Positions 59,560 to 64,000 of a stretch of 64,000 nucleotides of DNA are shown piece by piece. A program made the translations under genes and the position numbers. The notes beneath the pieces are model-generated. The model was not told the DNA's origin. It did not search any database and worked only from the letters and a program-made list of their open reading frames with translations. The first letter of the stretch is position 1. Each line of letters starts with the position of its first letter. Source of the stretch: Chrysaora quinquecirrha (taxonomy: Eukaryota; Cnidaria; Scyphozoa; Semaeostomeae; Pelagiidae); assembly GCA_014526335.1 (NCBI GenBank), contig JACTAT010000016.1, forward strand, positions 5,759,346 through 5,823,345, given 5' to 3'.

Positions 59560-60917
59560 ATGATGATGATGATTATGATGATGATGATAATGAGAATGAT
59601 GATAATGATGATAATGATTAGGATGATGATATTGATGATAATGATGATGATGATGATGAAGAAGATAATGATGATCATGATAGCAATGATGATAACGATT
59701 AGGATGACCATGATGATGATCATGATGATGGCTATGATGATAATGATGACTGTTCATCTAATGCTTATAAAGTATCATGTTTTCTGGGTAACTTTGATTA
59801 GGTAAAGCCTTTTCTAAGGTTAATACTCGCCTGTCTCAGGATTTAATTGTGAGATAATCAACTGAGGAAGATTTTACCTTTGCATTCTTTATTTTTGTTG
59901 TTATCTTTATTCCTTTATCCTGAATGGCTTCTGTTGGTTGAATGTCATTATTTTTGTTGCCACAATGTTCACATTCAAATGATGTTAAAACCACATCTTT
60001 GAAAAATGGAATTTTGGTCAACAGCAGCTTTGTAATACCCTGCAACAAAATCAAAGATTTTATTATGCATTCTTTATAAGGAATATGAACTGATGTTGCT
60101 AGTGATTTCGTAGTACATGCAAGAACAGCTATTAAATATTTACAGCGTTCCACTCAGGTATTTACACAGGTCAAGGTTCCATGCCTCTTAATTCACAGTT
60201 GGTGCAGTTGTAATGCTTGGAATGAAATGTTCCTGCTAAAATCGAGGGACATAAGCAGAATGCGGCAGATTGCTGTTGATGCTGTTACGATCTTGTGGAA
60301 CAAGGCTTAAACATTCATGATTTGAGTGCAGTGTGGCTAGAGGATATATATAGTAGCAGCAGCCAAGCTGGAAAGTTTGCTATGTGCATTTTGTGTGTTA
60401 AAATAACAACAGAAGGGTTGCGTGACCTCACTCGTGTCCTCATCCTGATACAATGAACAATGGTGACTCTGTTTTCCCCAGGTACCCCCACTGAATTAAG
60501 CCCTTGATTGTTGGTTTGCAAGTCTGCAGAGTATGGCAGTTCACAACAAGACCTCGTGTGTGTATAGAAGCATATTTTCTTTTTTCTTTTCTATTAAACT
60601 ATTGTTTATCTTGTGCGTACGTGCACATGCCATACTTAGCTCTGCAGACTGGTTGATGATTTGTGTCCAGAATAATTGGCCAGGGAAGAAAAAAATTTTT
60701 GAAGGCCAGACGAACCCCGGGGCGCTGTTGTATTTTGGGTACCTAGAATGTGCGGGGGGAGCCTGTGTGGCTTTGTTTTACTTTTCATAGGCCTATGCCT
60801 CCTTACCGTCCTCTCACAATCAACACAAAGACTTTCGATTTCAGTGATCTCTGGATGACCTTCATCTACATTTAGATCTTTGAAAATAGGTTCCTTCTTT
60901 TCCGTGCTCTGTTCCAT
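32225..60917 (-). CDS. ZPR1: ZPR1 zinc-finger protein
   Basis: I assembled 13 exons: 60807-60917, 59878-60039, 47201-47291, 46605-46675, 45809-46055, 45220-45248, 45047-45113, 44429-44512, 43912-43988, 43050-43160, 41273-41362, 33152-33217 and 32225-32362. They sum to 1344 bases, 447 residues, with every phase matching; family members are about 450-460 residues. Each half of the protein has a zinc finger and an alpha-helical hairpin/beta-rich domain. Finger 1 is CVDC...CEHC with LLLTKIPFF; finger 2 is CSNC...CDVC with RIPHFKEVV. Domain landmarks are [13 protein letters not shown] and [11 protein letters not shown], and the tail [13 protein letters not shown]1 is known to bind eEF1A and move between cytoplasm and nucleus. 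Other genes sit inside introns 2 and 11. Start chosen at MEQSTEK; an in-frame ATG lies 48 bases upstream. Confidence 0.95.
32516..32870. mobile_element. MITE with AGCTACGGGGACACGG ends and TTA duplication
   Basis: This 355-bp element in ZPR1 intron 12 has inverted ends AGCTACGGGGACACGGAAAC and a shared inner block CATGCGATTGCAACAAA that also forms internal hairpins. It is flanked by TTA at 32513-32515 and 32871-32873. It is non-coding and probably of PIF/Harbinger type. Confidence 0.82.
33250..33660. repeat. Degenerate MITE related to the satellite-bearing element
   Basis: It runs from TGGCTAAACTAGGAG to TTCTATTTTAGCCA with CGCGCG-rich interior and words such as GGAGACATGTTGCGCG shared with 30612-31978. 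It has no tandem expansion. Confidence 0.55.
33954..35036 (-). CDS. Class A (rhodopsin-like) G-protein-coupled receptor, intronless
   Basis: A 360-residue seven-helix receptor in one exon. Helix 1 has GNSLGIW with the conserved Asn. The helix 3 Cys (SVTC) and an extracellular-loop-2 Cys (ECSDLW) can form the usual disulfide. The DRY position reads EQY. Helix 6 has FQICWLP and helix 7 NPFVY, matching CWxP and NPxxY. The helix 2 sodium-site Asp is replaced by Asn (KAICN). N-glycosylation sites occur in the short extracellular N terminus. It lies in ZPR1 intron 11 on the same strand and is paralogous to the receptor at 38307-39392. Ligand unknown; general shape suggests a peptide or small-molecule receptor of a lineage-specific family. 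Confidence 0.92.
   Translation of the reverse strand: MKMAAANSSLSTKNDTVSVESNTHAKAYRYIALTLFPIIIAISIIGNSLGIWLAAKFKCAKGSVNICIIHKAICNIIISGIPTTLFVIETLLQKWPFGSVTCNATVVIEYAVLTTSNIILVIKCVEQYFAVVKPFVKIKRRYVRIMLIFAWIVGWPVAMPFVLFQSRFFETSSTKECSDLWVFPPSHTSKSHFAYFIAIFIIFTVLPFLCMTVLYSRVIYEFLYKMKRPGVLSRSTKERARKKKWNTVKMLVTSVVLFQICWLPSYIQEIVLFIGSERVTSDSASLTSLITSVMAYAYGAINPFVYFYFIEKYRKTLRIEAGRFFAFIRCCKDGTKRMDVKGAENGILLPKQNNNKETAI
35106..35603 (-). other. Unidentified 165-residue open frame
   Basis: An uninterrupted frame lies about 70 bp upstream of the GPCR gene on the same strand. It is Leu/Arg/Ala-rich with no signal peptide, zinc motif or transposon landmark that I know. Antisense frames are also partly open. 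It may be 5' UTR of the GPCR transcript, an exon remnant or chance. Confidence 0.25.
35802..36310. mobile_element. Two MITE halves in head-to-head palindromic arrangement
   Basis: Left unit 35802-36066 has ends GACCCTGGCCAAACGATC and its complement. A second, reversed partial unit runs 36168-36310. They belong to the CCCTGGCCAAACGATCAAAC family. The centre between them is a long perfect palindrome. Confidence 0.7.
36027..36205. repeat. Near-perfect palindrome of about 180 bp
   Basis: Perfect 41-bp arms at 36068-36108 and 36124-36164 (starting GGCTCTAACGTACAG) enclose a 15-bp loop. With one mismatch the complementarity extends outward to about 36027 and 36205 into the flanking MITE ends. Such a structure would extrude a cruciform and is normally unstable. 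Confidence 0.88.
36743..37158. mobile_element. MITE with GGGCCTGTTTATATGGGG ends and TTA duplication
   Basis: The inverted ends of about 40 bp read GGGCCTGTTTATATGGGGAA, then CATCCCACCTTCCAGCCCT. TTA flanks it at 36740-36742 and 37159-37161. Interior repeats of GTGAGATCTCACC and CATCCCACC are prominent. It is non-coding and lies in ZPR1 intron 11. Confidence 0.85.
37194..37445. mobile_element. MITE, GGCCCTGGCCAAACGATC family
   Basis: It has left end AGGCCCTGGCCAACCGATC and right end GATCGTTTGACCAGGGCT, with a TTA on the left and a TTAA context on the right. The interior shows the family's repeated AACATTG and TTGACAA words. Confidence 0.72.
37446..38306. other. Intronic sequence downstream of the second GPCR
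   Basis: About 860 bp. Apart from a few short repeats of GTTAGCATT/GCGTTAGG around 37930-38240, I see nothing recognisable. Confidence 0.4.
38307..39392 (-). CDS. Class A (rhodopsin-like) G-protein-coupled receptor, intronless
   Basis: A 361-residue seven-helix receptor in one exon. Helix 1 carries FGNSLVIH, helix 3 has the Cys (SKAC) and ERY (ALERYIAI), helix 6 has FQVCWLP. The helix 7 NPxxY position reads TPLIY, so the conserved Asn is replaced. Helix 2 has LSACN, again Asn in place of the sodium-site Asp. Loop 2 has ECNNMW. Three NXS/T sites lie in the N-terminal tail. It shares KMKRPG in loop 3 and CWLPSYIQE in helix 6 with its neighbour at 33954-35036, showing recent paralogy. It lies in ZPR1 intron 11, same strand. 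Ligand unknown. Confidence 0.92.
   Translation of the reverse strand: MNLSTINSTLSTKLPIAATTKATFGDKPYPPVIKKIGLSAIPVIILLSVFGNSLVIHLSRKYRLLKGPMRVMVINLSACNIILCFFPFMYIIELATGDWHFGSKACDGLVVFEYAALTSAKMSLVCIALERYIAIVKPFKKKISLKTSRWMLLVAWLIGWPFAVPFVILQPRYVDDDHPNAAAQPECNNMWAVTTIGMTKSALAYYSVMFVVLYVVPIVFMSVCYFKVIHVVLTKMKRPGFQTDDSKQKEREQKWRTIKMLITTMVVFQVCWLPSYIQEFLLAGGIEKTSSNLRIQVINLLCGLCGYMYCVVTPLIYFVFNQQYRRAFTEWRKSLCKKTKQHVFQSNSGTLGVQGTVSTKI
39427..39670. promoter_or_regulatory. Cluster of AACCGGTT-type motifs upstream of the second GPCR
   Basis: Five ACCGGTT-type words (39427, 39468, 39578, 39621, 39661) lie within 250 bp directly 5' of the receptor start, inside a degenerate repeat of about 45-50 bp containing GTACAAAATCAG. 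AACCGGTT is the known Grainyhead/CP2 binding consensus. Function is inference; the repeat alone could explain the clustering. Confidence 0.45.
39671..41272. other. ZPR1 intron 11 sequence without recognised genes
   Basis: This holds no exon or repeat I can support. An open frame at 40571-41014 on the plus strand has mixed composition, no domain and no splice or start support. Confidence 0.4.
41450..41830. mobile_element. MITE with CCCCGTTTACAC ends and TAA duplication
   Basis: Ends ACCCCGTTTACACAATGCCGG and its near complement (CCGGCATGGTGTAAACGGGG) enclose repeats of ATACCG and CATTTCATACCGG. TAA flanks it at 41447-41449 and 41831-41833. It is non-coding and in ZPR1 intron 10. Confidence 0.8.
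41870..42030 (-). repeat. Interspersed repeat with tRNA-like boxes, copy 3
   Basis: On the minus strand it shows the GCTTTGCATAGCCGAAACAC body and the GGAGAGCCTTGGGCTGATGG segment. The tRNA-like module is decayed. Confidence 0.55.
42528..42655 (-). repeat. Interspersed repeat with tRNA-like boxes, copy 4
   Basis: This decayed minus-strand copy retains the CCTTGGGTCGTTTGACTTGG and GTTACTCGATAATTTT blocks of the shared unit. Confidence 0.5.
42706..43003. mobile_element. MITE with GGGCGTATTTTTTTGGTCAC ends and TAA duplication
   Basis: This 298-bp element has interior words GTTTTCAGCAGACGCC and CGGTAGACGTCG. TAA flanks it at 42703-42705 and 43004-43006. A longer relative of 586 bp lies at 51623-52208. 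It is in ZPR1 intron 10, close to exon 10. Confidence 0.83.
44643..44915. mobile_element. MITE, GGCCCTGGCCAAACGATC family
   Basis: Ends GGCCCTGGCAAAATAATC and GATCGTTTGGCCAGGGCC are flanked by TTA at 44640-44642 and 44916-44918. The interior has the family's ACAATGTTTG and CTTGCCGTAAGC words. It lies in ZPR1 intron 7. Confidence 0.8.
46163..46444. mobile_element. MITE, GGCCCTGGCCAAACGATC family (diverged)
   Basis: Ends TGGCCCAACGATCAAACATTG and AATGTTTGATCATTTCGCC mark a family member between ZPR1 exons 4 and 5. Flanking duplication is unclear. Confidence 0.65.
46955..47140 (-). repeat. Interspersed repeat with tRNA-like boxes, copy 5
   Basis: On the minus strand the unit runs GTGCTGAAGATTGCTCAACG to a well-kept A box (TAGCTCAGTGG). 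The B-box position reads TGCTCAAGTCC and is decayed. It ends about 60 bp from ZPR1 exon 3. Confidence 0.65.
47590..47880. repeat. Tandem repeat of about 25-27 bp, unit 1
   Basis: Units resemble GCTGACGAATACAGTTCGAAATGAA. The same array and its flank recur at 54410-54760, and together they mark the two halves of a tandem duplication. The array is cut at 47880 by the tail of the minus-strand LINE. Confidence 0.85.
48332..50215 (-). pseudogene. LINE ORF2 reverse transcriptase part
   Basis: The long frame (start 50098, 588 residues) and its upstream in-frame extension carry RT motifs in order: [45 protein letters not shown] with the catalytic Asp, [12 protein letters not shown] and RLFADDTN. The C-terminal tail has [14 protein letters not shown]. 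The first ATG at 50098 is not the natural start: upstream codons continue the same protein until a frameshift near 50200. Intact RT core. Confidence 0.9.
50237..51337 (-). pseudogene. LINE ORF2 endonuclease part
   Basis: This 366-residue frame holds the endonuclease/exonuclease/phosphatase domain. Landmarks are [18 protein letters not shown] with the catalytic Glu, [19 protein letters not shown], and ISDHFANFL with the catalytic His. It stops at a one-base deletion near 50240; the RT part follows after a second small shift. It would be one ORF if unbroken. Confidence 0.9.
51466..51622 (-). pseudogene. Pro/aromatic-rich ORF tail, probably LINE ORF1 C terminus
   Basis: About 50 residues rich in Pro, Phe, Tyr and Trp ([19 protein letters not shown]) end in a stop 128 bp upstream of the LINE endonuclease start, on the same strand. 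Position fits the end of LINE ORF1, cut by the MITE. It could instead be the tail of an unrelated secreted protein. Confidence 0.5.
51623..52208. mobile_element. Long MITE with GGGCGTATTTTTTGGTCAC ends, fused into a coding exon
   Basis: This 586-bp element has inverted ends GGGCGTATTTTTTGGT / ACCAAAAAAATACGCCC and is a longer version of 42706-43003. The left flank is LINE sequence, the right flank is Asp/His-rich coding sequence, and no matching TWA duplication is present. That suggests the flanks were brought together by recombination. Confidence 0.8.
52209..54005 (-). pseudogene. Truncated duplicate of the Asp/His-rich secreted-protein gene
   Basis: Exon 2 copy at 53742-54005 and exon 3 copy at 52209-53129 match 57440-57703 and the first two thirds of 55481-56826 almost exactly. 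Exon 1 with the signal peptide is absent. The C-terminal portion of about 140 residues is replaced by MITE sequence, giving an unrelated tail to a stop at 51910. Without a signal exon it is unlikely to yield the same product, unless spliced from exon 1 at 58487. Confidence 0.85.
53266..53435 (+). repeat. Interspersed repeat with tRNA-like boxes, copy 6
   Basis: It shows TGATGAAGACTTAACATAGCC, then AAGCTCAGTGGAATCGTCG (A-box-like) and a decayed B box. It lies in the intron between exons 2 and 3 of the duplicated gene, and recurs at 56973. Confidence 0.62.
54288..55480. repeat. Unit 2 of the tandem duplication: repeat array and spacer
   Basis: Sequence from 54288 matches 47490 onward, including the GCTGACGAATACAG array (about 54410-54760). 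The remainder to 55480 has no gene I can see. The junction at about 54287 marks the boundary between the two duplicated units. Confidence 0.75.
55481..58586 (-). CDS. Secreted Asp/His-rich acidic protein
   Basis: Exons 58487-58586, 57440-57703 and 55481-56826 sum to 1710 bases, 569 residues, with consistent phases. The start codon at 58586 opens a signal peptide ([18 protein letters not shown]). Exon 2 encodes a compact Cys-containing domain (seven Cys, ending CPC) with NXS/T sites. Exon 3 encodes long Asp/His/Ser/Lys repeats such as KDDSDHDH and [10 protein letters not shown], then a less repetitive acidic tail ending DEDSPV. Composition suggests binding of calcium or transition metals, as in acidic biomineralisation or metal-storage proteins, but that is inference. 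The gene lies in ZPR1 intron 2 on the same strand. I do not recognise a named family. Confidence 0.86.
56973..57120 (+). repeat. Interspersed repeat with tRNA-like boxes, copy 7
   Basis: This is the duplicate of the copy at 53266, carried by the tandem duplication, in intron 2 of the Asp/His-rich gene. Confidence 0.62.
58587..59477. other. 5' flank of the Asp/His-rich gene within ZPR1 intron 2
   Basis: About 890 bp upstream of the signal-peptide exon, presumably holding its promoter. I see no confident motif and no further ZPR1 exon. Confidence 0.35.
59478..59757. repeat. GAT/ATG microsatellite
   Basis: Imperfect trinucleotide tract of about 280 bp in ZPR1 intron 2. Met-, Ile- and His-rich frames across it are artefacts. 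Confidence 0.93.
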
Positions 60918-61183
60918 TCTATTTTGAAAATTCACGCTTATAAATATGACAAGGCAAGAGGACACTGTTGCTGCAAAAAGAATGTGAAGTAAAAAGTGCT
61001 GCTATAAATGGTTTGAAATAACATGCATGAGAGTTTGTGAGCATTGTCTTCTCCCTTGCGGCTTTTTACTTCCCTCATTTTGATAAATGTTATGAATCTC
61101 TGTCTCGTTTTGCCCAGCCTCTTTTTCACGAACTTTCTAACACGAGGAAAATTCGTGCGCGCATTCCTTGCCTTTTTTCCAAG
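60918..61183. promoter_or_regulatory. Head-to-head spacer, probable bidirectional promoter of ZPR1 and TOMM40
   Basis: Only 266 bp separate the two divergent start codons, and both 5' UTRs must fit in it. No TATA box is obvious. Such spacing usually means one shared nucleosome-free promoter; that is inference. Both frames are open upstream of the chosen starts, so longer N termini are possible. Confidence 0.65.
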
Positions 61184-64000
61184 ATGGGGAACGTTGCCTC
61201 AGCAGCAGCCGGTGGGGTTCAGCAGCCCCCAAAGCCTCCGCCAGCAAGCCAGAGCGGCATGAATTTGCCCCCGGCACCTCCTATGACTGCTCCAGCGCCT
61301 GAAGTAGAAAAGAAACCAGAGACAGTGAAAGAAAGCGCAAATCGCAATCCTGGAAGTTACGAAGAATTGTACAAAAGATGCAAAGGTGAGGCCTAAAAGT
61401 CGGTAGTCGGATTAAATGACGTAATCTTTCTTTTACTTTTGGTTCTTTGATTCATCTGCGCGTGATATTGTTTTAGTTATTGTGGCGGTAGCGAAAAAAA
61501 TAACTTTAGTTGCCAGTGCTGTGTCAGCAACAGGATGCATGCATGGCAAGTTCGGGACAATAGCATTTTAGGGGATACAATGCCCCTATTGTTTCGAGAA
61601 CAATGGACATTGTTGCGCAGTGCACACAAATTTCCGTCTGGCTTACTTTCTTTGAGGGGGGGGGGGCATTTGGCCAGATTTAGTAGGGACATGCTGCTGA
61701 AATGCATTGCATTCTTAATTCAACATTCAATTCAGATGCAATGCATTAAATGCCCCAAATGCCATCTCTCGTGGGGTGCATTCTGTTTTACCGCCAAACC
61801 AGAGAATACGCCAACCAAATCAAACTTCACGCCAAACGAAACAATAGATCTATTGTTTTATAATTGACATAATAGTCTAGGCTATTGTTTTTTGAAAGAT
61901 CCACGCCAGTAGGCCGATAAAATTTCAGACTCCACGCTGGAGATCTCCAGCATAGGCTGGAATGCTCAGTGATGTTGACTCATCTATTGAGTTCCGCATC
62001 TGTTTGTGTACTAGTATTTCTGTCTGCTATACTGCACTTTAGATGAGGATTTTACTCAAGAACTCTTGAAATTCTAACACTCACATAATTTTCATTTCTA
62101 GATGTCTTTCCAACGCCGTATGAAGGATTCAAACTGGTTGTGAATAAAGGACTGAGCAATCATTTTCAGATAAGTCACACTTTGAACCTGAGTGCAACAA
62201 CACCAAGTTCCTATCATTTTGGTGCCACATATGTTGGCGAAAAACAAGTTAGCCCAACTGAGGTAAAATGTTAAATCTAGCATTGTTGCATATCTAGCTG
62301 CACTTTCTAGACAAGTCAGCCCACTGCCAAATCAGCCCAGTATCAAGTCAGCCCACCCCTATGGACAAGTGGGACCACAACGTTTTTTATTAGTTATATT
62401 GTAACATGGGGGATGTTTTGGGCTGCCACCTCAAAACCCCACTTTAACAGTGTACATGTACCATTACGTGTACAATTTTTTATATTTTAGTGGGCCAGTT
62501 TGGTATATGCTGACAGGCCAAATTGTCTAACATAAAATGATCGACGGACTTGTCTATGGTGGGTCAACTTTGTAGTGGGCTGACTTATCCTGTTACCGTA
62601 GCTGCACTTTTTGATTGGTGCATTTTGATCTGCATCTGGTTATGTAGTCTGCCTTAGTCAATGCTTCTGATGTGTATACTCAGAAGTGCTAAAAAAGCTT
62701 AATTCACACAATCTTGCATATCTCTACAATTAAAAAACAATTCATGTGTATTCCATTGCATTCATATGTTTGTTGTCTACATGTGTACTCAATTCATTGT
62801 TATTTATGGTAGTTTTCATTTTTCCCATCAAGGCTTATCCTGTTATCCTTGGCGACATTGATAACACTGGAAGTCTCAGTGCACAAATCATCCATCAATT
62901 TTTCCCCAATTCAAAGAGCAAACTAGTCGTCCAGGTAAGATACTTGATATCCCATGCAAGTCCTTGTCAATTGGCAGAAAGATGATATTTTTCAATTTTT
63001 GTAATATAATTGTGAATATAATTGGAGTTGCCACTTGAGCTACTCTAAGGTGCCAAATAAATGGGGGGTCCAAATAAAAGGGGGTGGGAAATTTTTCAAA
63101 AATTTAATAAACGGGGGGTCCTAATAAGGTCCGGGGGTGGCAGAAAAATTCAAAATTAATAAACGGGGGTACATTTATTTGGCACCTTAGAGTACGTCAC
63201 TTGAGCTATATTTGCATGAGTTGCCACCGGTATTCTAGAAAAAAGACCCAGAGTACCCTAATTAGCCATCCTCATAAGGATAGGCAGCTGAGTTTACTGT
63301 AGGCTTGTGGAAAGTGGTCCCAACAACATATAAACCCACTTTCTATTGATCCTGGGCAGAATGCCTTGACCACTTAGTCATGCCACCCGTTACGTAGCTC
63401 AGAAAAGTTTTTTGAAGGTATTAGTTGTAGAGAGCTTCTACAAAAACACTCTGTCTTTGAGGTTGATTAGAAAAAATTCGTCTTTTTCTAGCTGTTAGCT
63501 ATAGTTTGCACTAGCAATTAAGGCTAGGTTAACACAAGAGAAAGCAGATCGGATCTAAAGTGGATCAGATCCAACAGTTCTAGTTTTAGTACGCATGGGC
63601 CTTCCGTTTATACAAGGCATGGTTCCGATCCACTTTTTTGTCTAGCAATTGATGCATGCGTGGTTAGCGACTACTTATAATGTAATTTGTAATAGTATTT
63701 TAAAATACAGCCAGTTTTGTATCGGATCTACCTGTTTACACGATGCAAAAGTAGATCGGGTCCAAACAGGAACCCTTTTCAAAGCGGTCCAAAAGTAGTC
63801 AGTTGGCGGGCCAGAACGGATTGGATCTACAAAATTGTGCTTAAACCCAAGGCTTATCCATACCAAAAGTGGATCGGCTCCACTTCTAATCTGATCTATT
63901 TTGGCTCGTATAAACTGTTTCCATGTTTCCACTGTTTCTCACAATTTTAAGCTTTATCTGTTTAATCTTTTAGACCCAGAAATCTCAGTTTAGCATGATA
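61184..64000 (+). CDS. TOMM40: TOMM40, mitochondrial outer-membrane import pore (5' part)
   Basis: Exons 61184-61385, 62102-62262, 62833-62934 and 63974-64000 are visible, with phases 1, 0, 0; the rest is beyond the window. The start ATG has A at -3 and G at +4 and gives [12 protein letters not shown] Pro-rich cytosolic N-terminal segment is followed by [15 protein letters not shown] and the first barrel strands: [46 protein letters not shown]. These are signature Tom40 sequences. The protein is the beta-barrel channel of the TOM complex, through which most mitochondrial precursors pass. An in-frame upstream ATG at 61037 exists but the downstream start fits the family better. Confidence 0.96.
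61555..61890. repeat. ACAATAG/CTATTGT-rich sequence in TOMM40 intron 1
   Basis: Paired words ACAATGG, GACAATAG, CTATTGTTT and AACAATAG occur in both orientations at the two ends of about 330 bp, resembling a decayed inverted-repeat element and the cluster at 26885-27000. Confidence 0.45.
62312..62592. mobile_element. MITE-like element in TOMM40 intron 2
   Basis: Inverted ends AAGTCAGCCCACT and AGTGGGCTGACTT enclose about 280 bp with further CAGCCCA words. Non-coding; target duplication not clear. Confidence 0.6.
63043..63197. mobile_element. Short palindromic MITE with 11-bp target duplication, TOMM40 intron 3
   Basis: Ends CTCTAAGGTGCCAAATAAATG and its complement enclose GGGGG-rich repeats. 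CACTTGAGCTA is repeated exactly at 63032-63042 and 63198-63208. A duplication of that length fits MULE-type elements. Confidence 0.78.
63525..63945. repeat. GGATC-rich imperfect inverted repeat in TOMM40 intron 3
   Basis: The words GATCGGATC, TGGATCAGATCC, TAGATCGGGTCC and GGATCGGCTCC recur in both orientations between GTTAACAC and GTATAAAC-type ends. It is probably a decayed MITE. Confidence 0.45.

Overview
This is animal nuclear DNA: AT-rich, intron-bearing and crowded with transposons. The recognisable host genes are ZPR1, TOMM40, a transmembrane EGF-repeat gene, two rhodopsin-class GPCRs and a secreted Asp/His-rich protein. The GPCR style, the mix of CR1/L2-like LINEs, MULEs, Penelope and many short MITEs, and the intron-rich genes fit an early-branching metazoan, most likely a cnidarian. 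That placement is inference; nothing here names a species. No bacterial operon features or CRISPR arrays are present.

Region 1 (1-21104) is a nest of mobile elements. A CR1/L2-like LINE is split by a complete MULE DNA transposon (1357-5782). Its transposase can be read as three exons: PHD finger, acidic linker, then FLYWCH finger plus DDE core. The split LINE occurs twice (721-7452 and 11857-18592) with the same frameshift and stop, so the block was duplicated after the LINE died. Each copy is followed by a foldback-like element (7454-11353; second copy from 19047 into the gap). That element has long inverted arms, 41-bp tandem arrays and a LINE fragment in its centre. Between the copies lies a Penelope GIY-YIG endonuclease remnant. 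A 500-N gap follows (21105-21604).

Region 2 (21605-32000) holds the EGF-repeat receptor gene on the minus strand (21803-28410). It has a signal peptide, about 11 EGF modules, an unassigned middle domain, one membrane helix and a C-terminal STV PDZ ligand. A GAT/ATG microsatellite of about 1 kb fills one intron. Upstream lie an internally deleted LTR retrotransposon (28726-30259) and a 156-bp satellite inside a MITE-like element.

Region 3 (32225-60917) is one host gene, ZPR1, on the minus strand. I assembled 13 exons (1344 coding bases, 447 residues, all phases consistent) spread over 28.7 kb. Two large introns contain other genes on the same strand. The 8-kb intron 11 holds two intronless GPCR genes. 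The 12.6-kb intron 2 holds the Asp/His-rich secreted-protein gene, a truncated tandem duplicate of it, and a nearly full-length LINE. The introns are also littered with MITEs flanked by TTA or TAA and with a repeated element carrying a tRNA-like promoter module.

Region 4 (60918-64000) is a 266-bp head-to-head spacer, probably a bidirectional promoter, followed by the first four exons of TOMM40 on the plus strand, cut by the window edge. ZPR1 (a zinc-finger protein that binds eEF1A) and TOMM40 (the mitochondrial import pore) are both housekeeping genes.
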